Notes under the pieces: generated by a model
What the model was told of the DNA's origin: nothing
Database searches by the model: none
Seen by the model: the letters and a program-made list of their open reading frames with translations, nothing else
Source: Streptomyces eurocidicus
Lineage (GTDB): Bacteria > Actinomycetota > Actinomycetes > Streptomycetales > Streptomycetaceae
Reading direction: 5' to 3'
DNA length: 64,000 bases
Assembly (NCBI RefSeq): GCF_002891295.1
Contig: NZ_LGUI01000002.1
Coordinates: 930,001 to 994,000, forward strand
Position numbers and translations under genes: made by a program
Shown: piece after piece, positions 1 through 8,721 of the stretch
Numbering within the stretch: the first letter of the stretch is position 1
Layout: every line of letters begins with the position of its first letter

Positions 1-122
1 TCACCATCGAAGTGCTCCTCGAACGGCTTCCCGGCATCGAGCTCGCCGTCCCGGCGGAGTCCCTCACCTGGGACGAGTCCACCCCGCTGCGCGCACCGGC
101 CCGGCTGCCCGTGCGCTGGTGA
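1..122 (+). CDS. Cytochrome P450, C-terminal fragment cut by window edge
   Basis: Only the last 39 residues are visible, read in the frame starting at base 3 and ending at TGA 120-122. The tail closely parallels the end of the complete P450 directly downstream: a run like LLERLPGIELAVP, an acidic/Trp segment, then a terminal R-(L/I)-PV-(R/T)-W. This is the usual C-terminal beta-region of actinobacterial class I P450s. The heme Cys and I-helix lie outside the window. The 67-bp gap to the next P450 and shared direction suggest a tandem pair in one operon, probably the right end of a cluster to the left. The family call is moderately strong from this alignment alone; no substrate can be inferred. 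Confidence 0.75.
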   Translation, partial: TIEVLLERLPGIELAVPAESLTWDESTPLRAPARLPVRW

Positions 123-189
123 CGCCCCGCTCCGCCGACGCGCCCCGCACGACGACCCGAGAAGTGTTCACCAGAGAGGAACGCACCCC

Positions 190-1416
190 GTGACCGCACC
201 CGAAGCACCCGCTGCCGAGGAAACCCCGCTCGAGGAGCCGCTCCCGCACTACCCCTTCAGCACCCGGGGCGACCGGCTCGCCCCCGAACTCGCCGAGCTG
301 CGCGGCCGCTGCCCCGTGGCCCGGGTCAGCACCAACTCCGGCGACCAGGCGTGGCTCGTCACCGGCTACGAGCTGACCCAGCACGTGCTGCGCGACCGGG
401 CCTTCGCCCGCTCCGTACTGGCCGAGGCGGACAGCCCGGGCCAGGACGCCCCGATCCTGGCGCCCGAACTGCTCGACGCCATGAACCACCTGCAGCGGGC
501 CGGGCTGCGCGACGAGGTGCTCCAGGCCCTCGGCCGCAACCAGCCCGGGCTGCCCGCCGACTGGGTCGAGGACATCACCCGCCAGGGCCTGGACGCCATG
601 GTCCGCGAAGGCGGCCCCGGCGACCTCCAGCACCACTTCGCGGAGTGGGTCGCGGGCCAGGTCATGTGCCGGCTCCTCGGCCTGCCCTTCGAGGACCACG
701 CCTGGCTCGCCGTACGGGCCGACCTCGACCTGACCATGGTCACCCCCACCCACGAGGAACTCGCCCGCAACTGGGAGGAGATCCGCGTGTACATGCACGA
801 GCACATGACGGCCCGCCGCCCGGGGGAGCCGCGCGGCCTGGCGGACCGTCTCGCCGACCTCAACGCCGCGCACCAGGGGCTGACGGACCGGCAGCTGTCG
901 AACATCGTGTCCGTCCTCTTCGTCAGCGGCTACGAGGACTTCGCGAGCTTCCTGGGCGTCGCGGCCTTCAACCTCCTCCAGCGCCCCGACGTCATGAGCG
1001 CGGTCCGCGCCCGCCCCGAGACGATGCCGCAGTGCGTGGAGGAGCTGCTGCGGTGCAGCGTCGTCCTGGGCAACGCGATCCCCCGCTTCGTCACCCGCGA
1101 CGCACGGCTCGGGGACGCGGAGGTGAAGGAGGGCGAGATGGTCCTGCTCTCCCTGGACGCGGTCAACTTCGACCCCGCCGCGTTCTCCGACGCGGAGGAC
1201 TTCGACCCCACCCGTTCCCCCAACCCGCACCTCCGCTTCGGCTACGGCCGGCACCACTGCCCCGGCGCCCACCTGGTCCGCCGCCAGTCCGACGCGGCCT
1301 TCCGCGTCCTCCTCGACCGGCTGCCCGGCATCCGGCTCGCCGTGCCGCCGGCGGAGGTCCCCTGGCACCCCGACCGCATGGCCATCATGGCGGCCAGGAT
1401 CCCCGTGACCTGGTGA
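190..1416 (+). CDS. Cytochrome P450 monooxygenase with atypical I-helix
   Basis: A 408-aa soluble bacterial P450, normal length. The heme-binding loop FGYGRHHCPGAHL is at about 350-362 with thiolate Cys357, and the K-helix ExxR is E285-R288. The GTG start at 190 is preceded by GAGAGGAA. The I-helix at about 245-254 reads VSGYEDFASF, where most P450s have (A/G)Gx(D/E)T. The acidic residue is kept (E249), but the following Thr, which normally helps protonate and cleave bound oxygen, is Asp250. Such changes are known in P450s with unusual chemistry, but they do not predict a reaction. It needs ferredoxin/ferredoxin reductase partners, none of which are encoded nearby. It is probably a tailoring enzyme of a cluster extending left, together with the preceding P450. 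Confidence 0.93.
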   Translation: MTAPEAPAAEETPLEEPLPHYPFSTRGDRLAPELAELRGRCPVARVSTNSGDQAWLVTGYELTQHVLRDRAFARSVLAEADSPGQDAPILAPELLDAMNHLQRAGLRDEVLQALGRNQPGLPADWVEDITRQGLDAMVREGGPGDLQHHFAEWVAGQVMCRLLGLPFEDHAWLAVRADLDLTMVTPTHEELARNWEEIRVYMHEHMTARRPGEPRGLADRLADLNAAHQGLTDRQLSNIVSVLFVSGYEDFASFLGVAAFNLLQRPDVMSAVRARPETMPQCVEELLRCSVVLGNAIPRFVTRDARLGDAEVKEGEMVLLSLDAVNFDPAAFSDAEDFDPTRSPNPHLRFGYGRHHCPGAHLVRRQSDAAFRVLLDRLPGIRLAVPPAEVPWHPDRMAIMAARIPVTW

Positions 1417-1522
1417 GTCCCGCGGGGGAGCCCGGCCGGGGCAGGGGAGGCACGCGCCGCACGGCACCGTGACCGCCGCCGCCCCGGGCCTTCCGGCTCC
1501 CCCCTTCCCCGGCAGGTGCGGT

Positions 1523-2075
1523 TCAGCGGCACAGGGCGGTGTCCACGATGCCGTCGAGACGCCCCCTGACCGCCTTGTCGGTCCGCCGGCTGGTCACGGC
1601 GACATCGGCGGCGCGCCCTCGATGGCGGCGCCGCCTCGGGTCTCGTACCCCGGGATGCTGCCGCCGTGACCCCAGGCGACACCGCCGCACGACAGCGGCG
1701 TGCTCACGAGCCCCGGTCCGTAACGCGCGCCGGGCCCGAAGTACCCGGCCGGGACGGTGGTGCGCATCCGGTCGAGCCGGGCCTCGGGGAGGAGGTCGCC
1801 GGCCGGCAGCGCGGTGCGGAACCGGTTGAGGCCGGAGCCGGTGGAGACCATCTGACCGGCCGCCCAGCCCCAGGAGGGGGCCACCTCCTCGGCGAAGGAG
1901 CGGCCGGTGACCTTCTGGACGATCAGGCCGGCCAGTACGTAGTTCGTGTTGCTGTACTTCCAGCCCTTCCCGGGGTCGAATTCGGCCTTGTGCCGCAGAG
2001 CGGTGCCGACGAGCCCGCCAGGGGCGTAGTACCGCGCGTCCGCCAGGTGCGTGACGTAGACGAAACCTCTGCCAC
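1523..2075 (-). pseudogene. Decayed serine hydrolase (beta-lactamase / D-Ala-D-Ala carboxypeptidase family)
   Basis: Clear remnants of a class C beta-lactamase-like serine hydrolase: a YSNTNYVLAGL segment (the YxN motif), an xPSWGWAAGQMVS segment and a GHGGSIPGYET segment (the HxG motif). Three lesions are visible against the intact relative at 6052-7281. The N-terminal part with the SxxK nucleophile is missing. About 40 residues between the FAEEV and APSWGW segments are deleted. The reading frame changes near 1600-1620, so the expected C-terminus (ending VDTALCR, stop at 1523) lies in a different frame from the body. No functional enzyme can result. It may be a relic of a second hydrolase copy. 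Confidence 0.8.
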
Positions 2076-2172
2076 GCCTGCTCACGCGCCACGGAACTCC
2101 TACGGGATCGCCGGACACCGGCGGCCGGTGCCGGGACCAGCTTTCCCGGCCGCGGCCGGCCGGGACATCCCG

Positions 2173-2973
2173 CTACCCACCCGACCCGGGGTAGGGCCGG
2201 CCCCCCGTCGCGCCCGGCCGTGACGGGTCTCCCGGTTCCGGCGTTCCGGCAGGGGTGGCGGCCAGCCGCAGGGCCCGGTCGCGGTCGCGGGCGTCGAGAG
2301 CGTCGACGAGGGCGGCCTGGCGGTCGTGCCGGGTACGGAGCGCTTCGGGACCGGGATCCGCGGGTCCGGCGGCGGCCAGCAGGCCGGCGTACAGCGAACG
2401 CAGCAGCGCGCTGGGGCTGAGGGCGGCGAGGCGGGTGCGCAGCCGCCGGTCGGCGTCCGCGAAGGCGACCGGGTCGGCGGCGTCGGCCGCCTCGGCCAGG
2501 ACGGCCAGGTGCCGCCGCAACTCGGCGATGTCCGCGGGGGACGCGTGCCACAGGGCGTCCTCGACGAGCAGGGGGTCGAGGGCGTCGCGGATGCGCAGGG
2601 CCTCGTGGGGGTCCCGCTCGTCCAGGCCCCGGGCCCAGGTGTCCAGCCCTCCGGCGGGCGGTGGTTGGGCGGCGAAGAGCCCCCCGCCGGGGCCGGGGCG
2701 CACGGTGACCAGGCCGCGCGCCTGGAGGAGGCGCAGGGCCTCGTTGAAGGTGCCGACGGACACCCCGCACGCGGTGCGCAGTTCGTCCTTGGTGCCGAGG
2801 CGGGTGCCCGGTTCGGTACGGGTGACGCGCTCGGCGATGCGCTCGGCGGCCATCTCGGCGCGGGAGGGCGAGGAAGGCCGTTCCCAGTCGTCGCGGCGCA
2901 GAGCGGGGGGCTCGGCACCGTCACGCGCGTGGCCCACGTCGCGCCCACCCGTGCGGTGGTCTGCGGTTCCCAC
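2173..2973 (-). CDS. FadR-subfamily GntR transcriptional regulator
   Basis: A 266-aa regulator. The N-terminal winged helix (about residues 40-100) carries the GntR pattern: AERI, then GTRLGTKDEL, GVSVGTFNEALRLLQARGLV and VRPGPGGG. It is followed by an all-helical FCD-like effector domain (LRIRDALDPLLVEDA, LRRHLAVLAEA). The GTG start at 2973 was chosen because GGGAGG lies just upstream. The frame stays open further upstream, so other starts are possible. It is divergent from the flavin reductase/oxygenase pair, and the 127-bp intergenic region contains a perfect 18-bp palindrome suited to a dimeric GntR protein. The inference is local control of that monooxygenase, with a small acid or aromatic ligand. 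Function as a regulator is confident; target and ligand are inferred. Confidence 0.85.
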   Translation of the reverse strand: MGTADHRTGGRDVGHARDGAEPPALRRDDWERPSSPSRAEMAAERIAERVTRTEPGTRLGTKDELRTACGVSVGTFNEALRLLQARGLVTVRPGPGGGLFAAQPPPAGGLDTWARGLDERDPHEALRIRDALDPLLVEDALWHASPADIAELRRHLAVLAEAADAADPVAFADADRRLRTRLAALSPSALLRSLYAGLLAAAGPADPGPEALRTRHDRQAALVDALDARDRDRALRLAATPAGTPEPGDPSRPGATGGRPYPGSGG

Positions 2974-3035
2974 AGTGCCTCCCAGCCTTCCGACGCTCCC
3001 GCCGGAATTGATTATGACGAATAGCATCGCACCTC

Positions 3036-3065
3036 TTGACGTCTTTCGTAAACCACATGCATGAT
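3036..3065 (+). promoter_or_regulatory. Predicted promoter of the flavin monooxygenase operon
   Basis: TTGACG at 3036-3041 and CATGAT at 3060-3065 form a plausible sigma-70-like -35/-10 pair with 18-nt spacing, in an unusually AT-rich stretch. Transcription would start within or just before the palindrome at 3071-3088. The -10 match is weak. Confidence 0.4.
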
Positions 3066-3070
3066 CACCG

Positions 3071-3088
3071 TAATCATCATGATGATTA
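3071..3088. promoter_or_regulatory. Perfect 18-bp palindrome, candidate operator
   Basis: TAATCATCATGATGATTA is its own reverse complement. It lies just before the ribosome-binding site (GAGGGGAG, 3089-3096) of the flavin reductase and downstream of the predicted promoter. FadR/GntR proteins bind short palindromes as dimers, and a gene for one is divergently transcribed next door. A perfect AT-rich palindrome is very unlikely by chance in DNA of this composition. Binding itself is inferred. Confidence 0.6.
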
Positions 3089-3100
3089 GAGGGGAGCGCG

Positions 3101-3580
3101 ATGAACGAGCAGGACTTCCGCGACGCGATGGCCGGGGTCTGCGCCCCGGTGACCGTCGTGACGGCCACCGAGGACGGGATCCCGTACGGGGTGACGGTCA
3201 GCGCCTTCACCTCCCTGTCGCTCCGCCCGGCGATGGTCTCCGTGGCGCTGGACCGTTCCTCCGACGTGCTCGCGCGCATCCTCGCGACCGGGCGGTTCGG
3301 TGTGAACGTGCTCGGCCGCGACCAGGACGACCTGGCCAGAACCTTCGCCCGCCGGGTGCCCGACCGCTTCGCCGCGGCGGGGGCCCCATGGCGCCACGAC
3401 CACGGGCTGCCACGGCTGACCGGCGCCCCGGGCTGGCTCGTGTGCCGGCTCCGCTCGGCGGTCGAGGGCGGCGACCACCTGCTGCTCCTCGGCGACGTCG
3501 CCCACGTCCGCACGGCCGAGGCCGCACCCCTCGTCTACAGCAACCGCACCTTCGGTACCCACTCCGCGTTCGCGCGCTGA
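3101..3580 (+). CDS. Flavin reductase (HpaC-like) of a two-component monooxygenase
   Basis: A 159-aa single-domain flavin reductase, typical length. It shows the family pattern from the N-terminus: APVTVVTA, then GVTVSAFTSLSLRPAMVSVAL (flavin-binding), FGVNVL, and a C-terminal half with LLLLGDV. These enzymes use NAD(P)H to make free FMNH2 or FADH2 for a partner oxygenase. The ATG at 3101 follows GAGGGGAG. The partner is almost certainly the oxygenase starting 20 bp downstream of its stop. The divergent GntR gene and the palindrome suggest substrate-induced expression. Confidence 0.9.
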   Translation: MNEQDFRDAMAGVCAPVTVVTATEDGIPYGVTVSAFTSLSLRPAMVSVALDRSSDVLARILATGRFGVNVLGRDQDDLARTFARRVPDRFAAAGAPWRHDHGLPRLTGAPGWLVCRLRSAVEGGDHLLLLGDVAHVRTAEAAPLVYSNRTFGTHSAFAR

Positions 3581-3600
3581 AACCCGGCCGGGAGGCCCAC

Positions 3601-4830
3601 GTGACCACCACGCATTCCCACCCCGCACCGTCCGTCGTCCCGCCCGCCCCGGGCCCGGCCCCGACCCGCGCCGAGCTCGTGGCCCGGGCGGAGGCGCTGC
3701 GGCCGCTGCTGCGGGAACACGCCGCCCGGATCGACGCGGACCGGCGGGTGACCGACGAAGTGATCGACGCGCTGACGCGGGCCGGACTCTTCAAACTGAC
3801 CGTGCCGCGTCGTTTCGGCGGCTATGAGAGCGATGTGCGCACCCTGCTCGACGTGACGGCCGCGGTAGCCGAGGGCGACGGCTCGACGGGCTGGGTGACC
3901 GCCGTGGTCAATATGTGCAACTGGCTGGCCGCCCTCTTCCCCGAGCAGGCGCAGGAGGAGATCTTCGGCGCCGACCCCGACGCCCGGGTCACCGGGGTGT
4001 TCAGCCCGACCGCCACCAGCCGCAAGGTCGACGGAGGCTGGCGGATGACCGGCCGCTGGTACTACAACTCGGGCTCCTCGCACTCCTCGTGGGCGGTCCT
4101 GGGCATGCCTGTCACCAGCGAGGACGGCGAAGTGACCGACCAGGCGATGGTCCTGGTGCCGCGGTCCGACCTCGCGCTGGAGGACACCTGGTTCGTCGCC
4201 GGACTGCGCGGCACCGCCAGCGACTGCCTGATCGCCGAGGACGTCTTCGTGCCCGAGCACCGGGTGATGTCCGTCCCGGCCGCCATCGAAGGCGACATCC
4301 CCGCCGACCACGGCCCCACCGGCCTGTTCCGCACGGCGTTCTCCCCGCTGCTGGCGGTGGGCCTCGCCGGTCCCCAGCTCGGGATGGGACGCGCCGCGCT
4401 GGAACTCGTCACCGAGAAGGCCGTGACCAAGCCGATCTCGTACACGTACTACGAGACCCAGGCGGACTCGGTCGGCGTCCAGTTGCAGGTCGCCGAGGCC
4501 GCTATGAAGGTCGACACCGCCCATCTGCACGCCCACCGGGCCGCCGCCGACCTCGACACGGCCGCGGCTCTGGGCGCCGACCTCGACCTGCTGACCAGGG
4601 CGCGGGTGCGCGCCGACACCGGATACGCCATCGACAACCTCCTGTCCGCCATCGGCACCCTGCTCAACGTGCACGGCGCCGGATCCTTCGCGGACACCAA
4701 CGCGCTGCAGCGGATATGGCGCGACGCGAGCGTGGCCGGCCGGCACGCGGCCTCCACGCCCGCCGTGGGCATGGAGATCTACGGGAAGCTGCTGCTCGGG
4801 GTCGAGGAGCGGATCACCCCGTTCGTCTGA
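3601..4830 (+). CDS. Flavin-dependent monooxygenase of the acyl-CoA dehydrogenase fold (HsaA/HpaB-like)
   Basis: A 409-aa protein with an N-terminal helical domain, a central beta-domain (GWRMTGRWYYNSGSSHSSW, FVAGLRGTASDCLIAEDVFVP) and a C-terminal four-helix domain ending with a conserved R-D-S/A-x-A-x-R-H-A-type stretch (WRDASVAGRHAA). This matches class D two-component monooxygenases rather than true acyl-CoA dehydrogenases, and the adjacent flavin reductase supports that. The GTG at 3601 follows GGGAGG at good spacing. It would hydroxylate a small, perhaps aromatic, substrate with reduced flavin and oxygen. The substrate cannot be read from the sequence. Confidence 0.87.
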   Translation: MTTTHSHPAPSVVPPAPGPAPTRAELVARAEALRPLLREHAARIDADRRVTDEVIDALTRAGLFKLTVPRRFGGYESDVRTLLDVTAAVAEGDGSTGWVTAVVNMCNWLAALFPEQAQEEIFGADPDARVTGVFSPTATSRKVDGGWRMTGRWYYNSGSSHSSWAVLGMPVTSEDGEVTDQAMVLVPRSDLALEDTWFVAGLRGTASDCLIAEDVFVPEHRVMSVPAAIEGDIPADHGPTGLFRTAFSPLLAVGLAGPQLGMGRAALELVTEKAVTKPISYTYYETQADSVGVQLQVAEAAMKVDTAHLHAHRAAADLDTAAALGADLDLLTRARVRADTGYAIDNLLSAIGTLLNVHGAGSFADTNALQRIWRDASVAGRHAASTPAVGMEIYGKLLLGVEERITPFV

Positions 4831-5091
4831 CCCGCGCACGGGGGGTGAAGGCTCCTACGCGATTCGTCGTACCGGGGCGGGGGCCGTCCCGATCGATCGC
4901 GGAACGGGCGTGACGTCCCCCCGCGCCGCGTCGTTGAGGTGAGTGGGTGCACGAACCCCGTGTGCCGGTGCCCCGGAGGCAGGGGCTTCCAGGCATCGGC
5001 GCACGGGGACAGCCTCATTCCGGGCCCGGTTCCACGAGGGCCGCGCGGCCCCATGGGAAGGCCCGGCGAACCGGCTGCCTATGCTTCGGTA

Positions 5092-5730
5092 GTGACTGAA
5101 GTGAACATGAAGAAGCCGCAGAGCGGAACCGTCGAGCGGGGTATGTATCTCCTGTTCACGCTCGTCGTGGTGGTGCTCGGATGGATCATCGCCGCGGCCA
5201 ACACCGGCATCGCGTACCTCACCCTGGGCATGGACTGGATCCCGATATCGACCGGCGTCCTGGGGTGCTTCGTCCTCGCGATCGTCCTGCGCTTCCTCCA
5301 CTGCGCGTGGTGGCTCGCCGCCCTCTCTCTCGTGCCCGCGCTGTTCGTGCTCGTGGGGTCGGTGCAGTACGCCCCCGAGGCCGCGCTCGACAACCGAGGC
5401 GTCCGTGAGAACGTCCTCATCACCGACGACCGCGCGGGCGACGGCAACGCGCACCACCGCTTCGTCCTCACCGGCCGCTCGGGCAAGCTTGAGGAGACCC
5501 TGAACCACGACGGCGACTTCCCCAAGTGGAAGGTGGGCGACCGGGTCGAGGTCGTCAGCGACCCGAAGGGCGTCGTCCCGCTGGAAGCGGCCTCCGACAT
5601 CGACCCGGACTCGGAGTTCGACACGCTCGTCATGGGCGTCGTCGGCTGGACCGGGATCACCCTGCTCGCCGGCCGCCGCGGATTCGTACGGCGCGCCGCG
5701 GGCCGGCGCCCGGTGCTCGACGCGGCCTGA
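5092..5730 (+). CDS. Small integral membrane protein of unknown function (DUF3592-like)
   Basis: A 212-aa protein with three or four hydrophobic segments: LLFTLVVVVLGWIIAA near the N-terminus, then VLGCFVLAIVL, WWLAALSLVPALFVLVG, and TLVMGVVGWTGITLLAG near the C-terminus. Between the membrane pairs is an extracytoplasmic-type domain of about 90 residues with VGDRVEVVSDPKGVVP, as in DUF3592 proteins. GTG 5092 lacks a ribosome-binding site but is preceded at the right distance by TATGCT (5080-5085), so the transcript could be leaderless; ATG 5107 is the alternative. It stands alone between unrelated genes. The membrane character is certain, the family only probable. Confidence 0.7.
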   Translation: MTEVNMKKPQSGTVERGMYLLFTLVVVVLGWIIAAANTGIAYLTLGMDWIPISTGVLGCFVLAIVLRFLHCAWWLAALSLVPALFVLVGSVQYAPEAALDNRGVRENVLITDDRAGDGNAHHRFVLTGRSGKLEETLNHDGDFPKWKVGDRVEVVSDPKGVVPLEAASDIDPDSEFDTLVMGVVGWTGITLLAGRRGFVRRAAGRRPVLDAA

Positions 5731-6051
5731 GCCGGATGCGCGCCGCCCGGTGCGGGGCGACCACGGAGGGGACGCGGGCCGGTCCGTAGGCAGGCGCCGG
5801 GAGGTGCCCGTGGCGGCCTGTCCGCCGCGCCTCCTCGACGTCCTGCGCGGCCGCCCCGAACACGTACTGCTCCTGTACGCGGCCGACACGGCCACGGCGG
5901 TCGCCGCGGCGGCGATCCTGTCCAATTACTCCGGACGCTGTCCGCGCCGGTGTGCGCACGCCCCGTCCGGCCCGGCCCGCCGCGCGACCGGGGTGACGCG
6001 GATCTACGCTGATGCCGTTGCCTCGGCCCTGGGACGACAGGAGACCACACC
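5731..6051. other. Intergenic region without a supportable gene
   Basis: The 321 bases contain open frames on both strands, but none has a convincing start, ribosome-binding site or recognisable protein pattern. The last 20 bases hold the GACAGGAG ribosome-binding site of the next gene. Confidence 0.5.
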
Positions 6052-7281
6052 GTGAAGCCGCCCCTCGTCCGGCTGTACCAGGTCTGCGTGGCGGCTGCCG
6101 CCGCCGGTGCGCTCCTCGCCCCGGTCGCCACGGGCCCCGCGTACGGGGCCGCCGCCCCGGCGCGCTCCGCCCCGGCGGTCTCCTCCCCGGACACCGGCAA
6201 GGGCTTCGCGCGGCTCTCCCCGGCCGTCGCGGCCGAGCTGGACACGGCCGTGCGCCGGACCATGCGCGAGGCGCGGGTGCCCGGCGTCGTCGTGGGGCTG
6301 TGGGCTCCCGGCAAGGGCAGCTACGTGAGGGCCTTCGGTGTGGCGGACAAGGCGACCGGTGCGCCCATGAGACCCGATCTCCGTATGCGCATCGGCAGTG
6401 AGACCAAGACGTTCACGGTCACCGCCCTCCTCCGGCTGGTCGACAAGGGAAGGGTCGGCCTGGACGACACCATCGGCACGTACGTCACCGGTGTTCCGAA
6501 CGGGGACCGCATCACCCTGCGTCAACTGGCCGGCATGCGCAGCGGCCTCTTCAACTACAGCGAGGACGCGGCCTTCGACAAGGCGCTCTTCGCGCACCCC
6601 AGGCGCCCCTTCACCCCACGCCGGCTGCTCGGCTATTCCTTCGGGCACCCGGTGCGGTTCGCGCCGGGGGCGAAGTTCGAGTACTGCAACACCAATCTGA
6701 TCCTGCTCGGCCTGGTGGTGGAGAAGGTCACCGGCCGTCCGGTCCGCGAGGTCATCGAGCAGGACGTCCTGAAACCCGCCGGACTGCGTCATACGCTCTT
6801 CCCGGCCGGGGCGGAGTTCCCCCGGCCCCACCCGCACGGCTACACCGAGGAACCGGCCACGGGCAGGATCGTGGACGCGACCGACTGGAACCCCTCCTGG
6901 GCCTGGGCCGCGGGAGCGATGATCTCCGACAGGAGCGACCTGCGCAGCTGGGCCCGCACCCTCGCCACCGGCGCACTGCTGTCGCCCGCCACCCAGGCCG
7001 AGCGCCTGAAGACCCTGCCGACGGGCATCCCCGACGCCGGCTACGGTCTCGGCGTCTTCGACGTCAACGGCTGGATCGGGCACAACGGTTCGCTGCCCGG
7101 GTACGAGAGCCTGGCCGTCTACCTTCCCGAGGCGCGGGCGACCATGGTCGTCCTCCTCAACACCGACGTCCTGCACGCCGGCCAGGAGCCCAGCACCCTT
7201 TTCGGCCAGGCGGTCACCCGCATCGTGAGCCCCGGACACGTGTACCCCGGCCACAAGCTGTCCGCGACCCCGAGCGGCTGA
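6052..7281 (+). CDS. Secreted D-alanyl-D-alanine carboxypeptidase / beta-lactamase-family serine hydrolase
   Basis: A 409-aa protein with an N-terminal signal sequence (basic start, hydrophobic core at about 10-30, Ala-rich cleavage region near 33). All three penicillin-binding signatures are present: SETK at 116-119 (nucleophile Ser116), YCN at 211-213, and H-N-G in GHNGSLPGYES near 340. GTG 6052 follows GACAGGAG. Actinobacteria carry many such secreted enzymes; they act on peptidoglycan stem peptides or as esterases. It is the intact counterpart of the decayed hydrolase at 1523-2075 and shows what that copy lost. No neighbour indicates a specialised role. Confidence 0.92.
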   Translation: MKPPLVRLYQVCVAAAAAGALLAPVATGPAYGAAAPARSAPAVSSPDTGKGFARLSPAVAAELDTAVRRTMREARVPGVVVGLWAPGKGSYVRAFGVADKATGAPMRPDLRMRIGSETKTFTVTALLRLVDKGRVGLDDTIGTYVTGVPNGDRITLRQLAGMRSGLFNYSEDAAFDKALFAHPRRPFTPRRLLGYSFGHPVRFAPGAKFEYCNTNLILLGLVVEKVTGRPVREVIEQDVLKPAGLRHTLFPAGAEFPRPHPHGYTEEPATGRIVDATDWNPSWAWAAGAMISDRSDLRSWARTLATGALLSPATQAERLKTLPTGIPDAGYGLGVFDVNGWIGHNGSLPGYESLAVYLPEARATMVVLLNTDVLHAGQEPSTLFGQAVTRIVSPGHVYPGHKLSATPSG

Positions 7282-7296
7282 GGGTGAGGGCGGCGC

Positions 7297-8721
7297 TCAG
7301 GCCGTCGGCGCCTCGCCGGTGCTCGTCATGCCCCCCTGCGCGGTGAGAGGGCCGGGGGCCGCCTTCGCCCCGTCTCCGGTGCTGTCGCTTGCCTTGACGG
7401 TGCCGGCGTGTCTCCGGCGCCGGGTGAGCGTGAGGAGCGAGGCGGCCGAGAGGAGGGTGAGGGCCGCTTGGTAGAGGGCGACGGGCCAGAGCCGGCCGCC
7501 GCCGGCGGTGCTGAGGGCCTGAGCGGTGGCGGGGGCGGTACCGCCGAAGGCGAGGCTGGCGAGTTGCTGCGCGAGGCTGATGCCGGTGTAGCGGATGCGG
7601 GTGGGGAAGGCGTCGAGGAGGAGGGCGGCGATGACGGTGTAGGTCATGGCGCTGGCGGCCTCGAGGGCGGCGATCCCGGCGGTGATCCACCAGAGGGAGT
7701 GGGTGTGGAGGCAGTAGAGGTTGAAGGGGATCGCGGCGAGGTAGAGGGCCAGCCCCAGCGCGCAGATCCGGGCGGGGCCGTACCGGTGGGCGGCCAGGGC
7801 GGTGAGGGGCTGGAGGAGGCAGCGGCCGGCGGCGGAGCAGAGGATGACGGTCAGGACGGTGTCACGGGGGAAGCCGAGATGGACGGTGGCCCAGGACAGG
7901 ACGAAGGTGCCGGCCAGGTAGGTGCCCGCGATGGGGATGGCGCAGGCGCCGGCGCACAGGGCGAGGGTACGGCGGTACCGGCGGAGGGTCTCGGTCAGCG
8001 GGGCGGCGGCGGTGCCCTGGGGGGTGGCGCTCAGGTGGCGGTACTGGGGGGACTCGGCGACGCGCAGGCGGATGAGGAGGCCGGTGGTGGTGAAGGCGGC
8101 GGCGAGGAGGAAGGGGACGCGCCAGCCCCAGGTGAGGAACTGCTCGTCGGCCAGGCGGGAGAAGGGGAGGAAGACGGCGGTGGAGAGGAGGGAGGCGACG
8201 GGGGTGCCCTGCTGGATGTAGGCCGTGAAGAGGGTGCGGTGTTCGCGGGGCGCGTGTTCGCCCGCGAGGAGGACGGCTCCGCCCCACTCCCCGCCGACGG
8301 CGATGCCCTGGAGGAGACGTAGCGCGCACAGCAGCAGGGGGGCGACGACACCCGCGGCGTGGTAAGTGGGCAGGAGACCGATGCCGGTGGTGGTGGCGCC
8401 CATGAGGGTCAGGCTGGTGACGAGGCTGCGCTTGCGGCCGTAGCGGTCGCCGAGGTGGCCGAAGAGCGCGGCGCCCACGGGGCGGCCGAGGAAGCCGACC
8501 CAGAAGGTGGCGAAGGAGGCGAGCACTCCACCGCCGGGTGTGGCCTGAGGGAAGAACAGCTGGGGGAAGACCAGGCTGGAGGCGGTGGTGAAGACGAAGA
8601 AGTCGTACCACTCGACGGCGGTTCCCAGCAGACCGGAGAGCCCGGCGCGGTGGGCCTGGGTGAGGCGGCTGCGGTCGGTGCCGGTGCCGGCGGCGGGGTG
8701 GGGATGAGTGGTGTCGGACAT
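7297..8721 (-). CDS. MFS transporter of the metabolite:H+ symporter (MHS) type
   Basis: A 474-aa, 12-helix transporter. The N-terminus has GTAVEWYDFFVFTTASSLVFP, the hallmark of the MHS (proline/shikimate/citrate) group, then the loop GHLGDRYGRKRSL, and later GGEWGGAVLLAGEHAP and RIRYTGISLAQQLAS, all diagnostic. ATG 8721 was chosen because it follows GGAGAACC; an upstream ATG (8739) has no ribosome-binding site. These carriers usually import small organic acids with protons. Convergent with the serine hydrolase (15-bp gap). The polar tail of about 35 residues is poorly conserved. The substrate is unknown. Confidence 0.92.
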   Translation of the reverse strand: MSDTTHPHPAAGTGTDRSRLTQAHRAGLSGLLGTAVEWYDFFVFTTASSLVFPQLFFPQATPGGGVLASFATFWVGFLGRPVGAALFGHLGDRYGRKRSLVTSLTLMGATTTGIGLLPTYHAAGVVAPLLLCALRLLQGIAVGGEWGGAVLLAGEHAPREHRTLFTAYIQQGTPVASLLSTAVFLPFSRLADEQFLTWGWRVPFLLAAAFTTTGLLIRLRVAESPQYRHLSATPQGTAAAPLTETLRRYRRTLALCAGACAIPIAGTYLAGTFVLSWATVHLGFPRDTVLTVILCSAAGRCLLQPLTALAAHRYGPARICALGLALYLAAIPFNLYCLHTHSLWWITAGIAALEAASAMTYTVIAALLLDAFPTRIRYTGISLAQQLASLAFGGTAPATAQALSTAGGGRLWPVALYQAALTLLSAASLLTLTRRRRHAGTVKASDSTGDGAKAAPGPLTAQGGMTSTGEAPTA

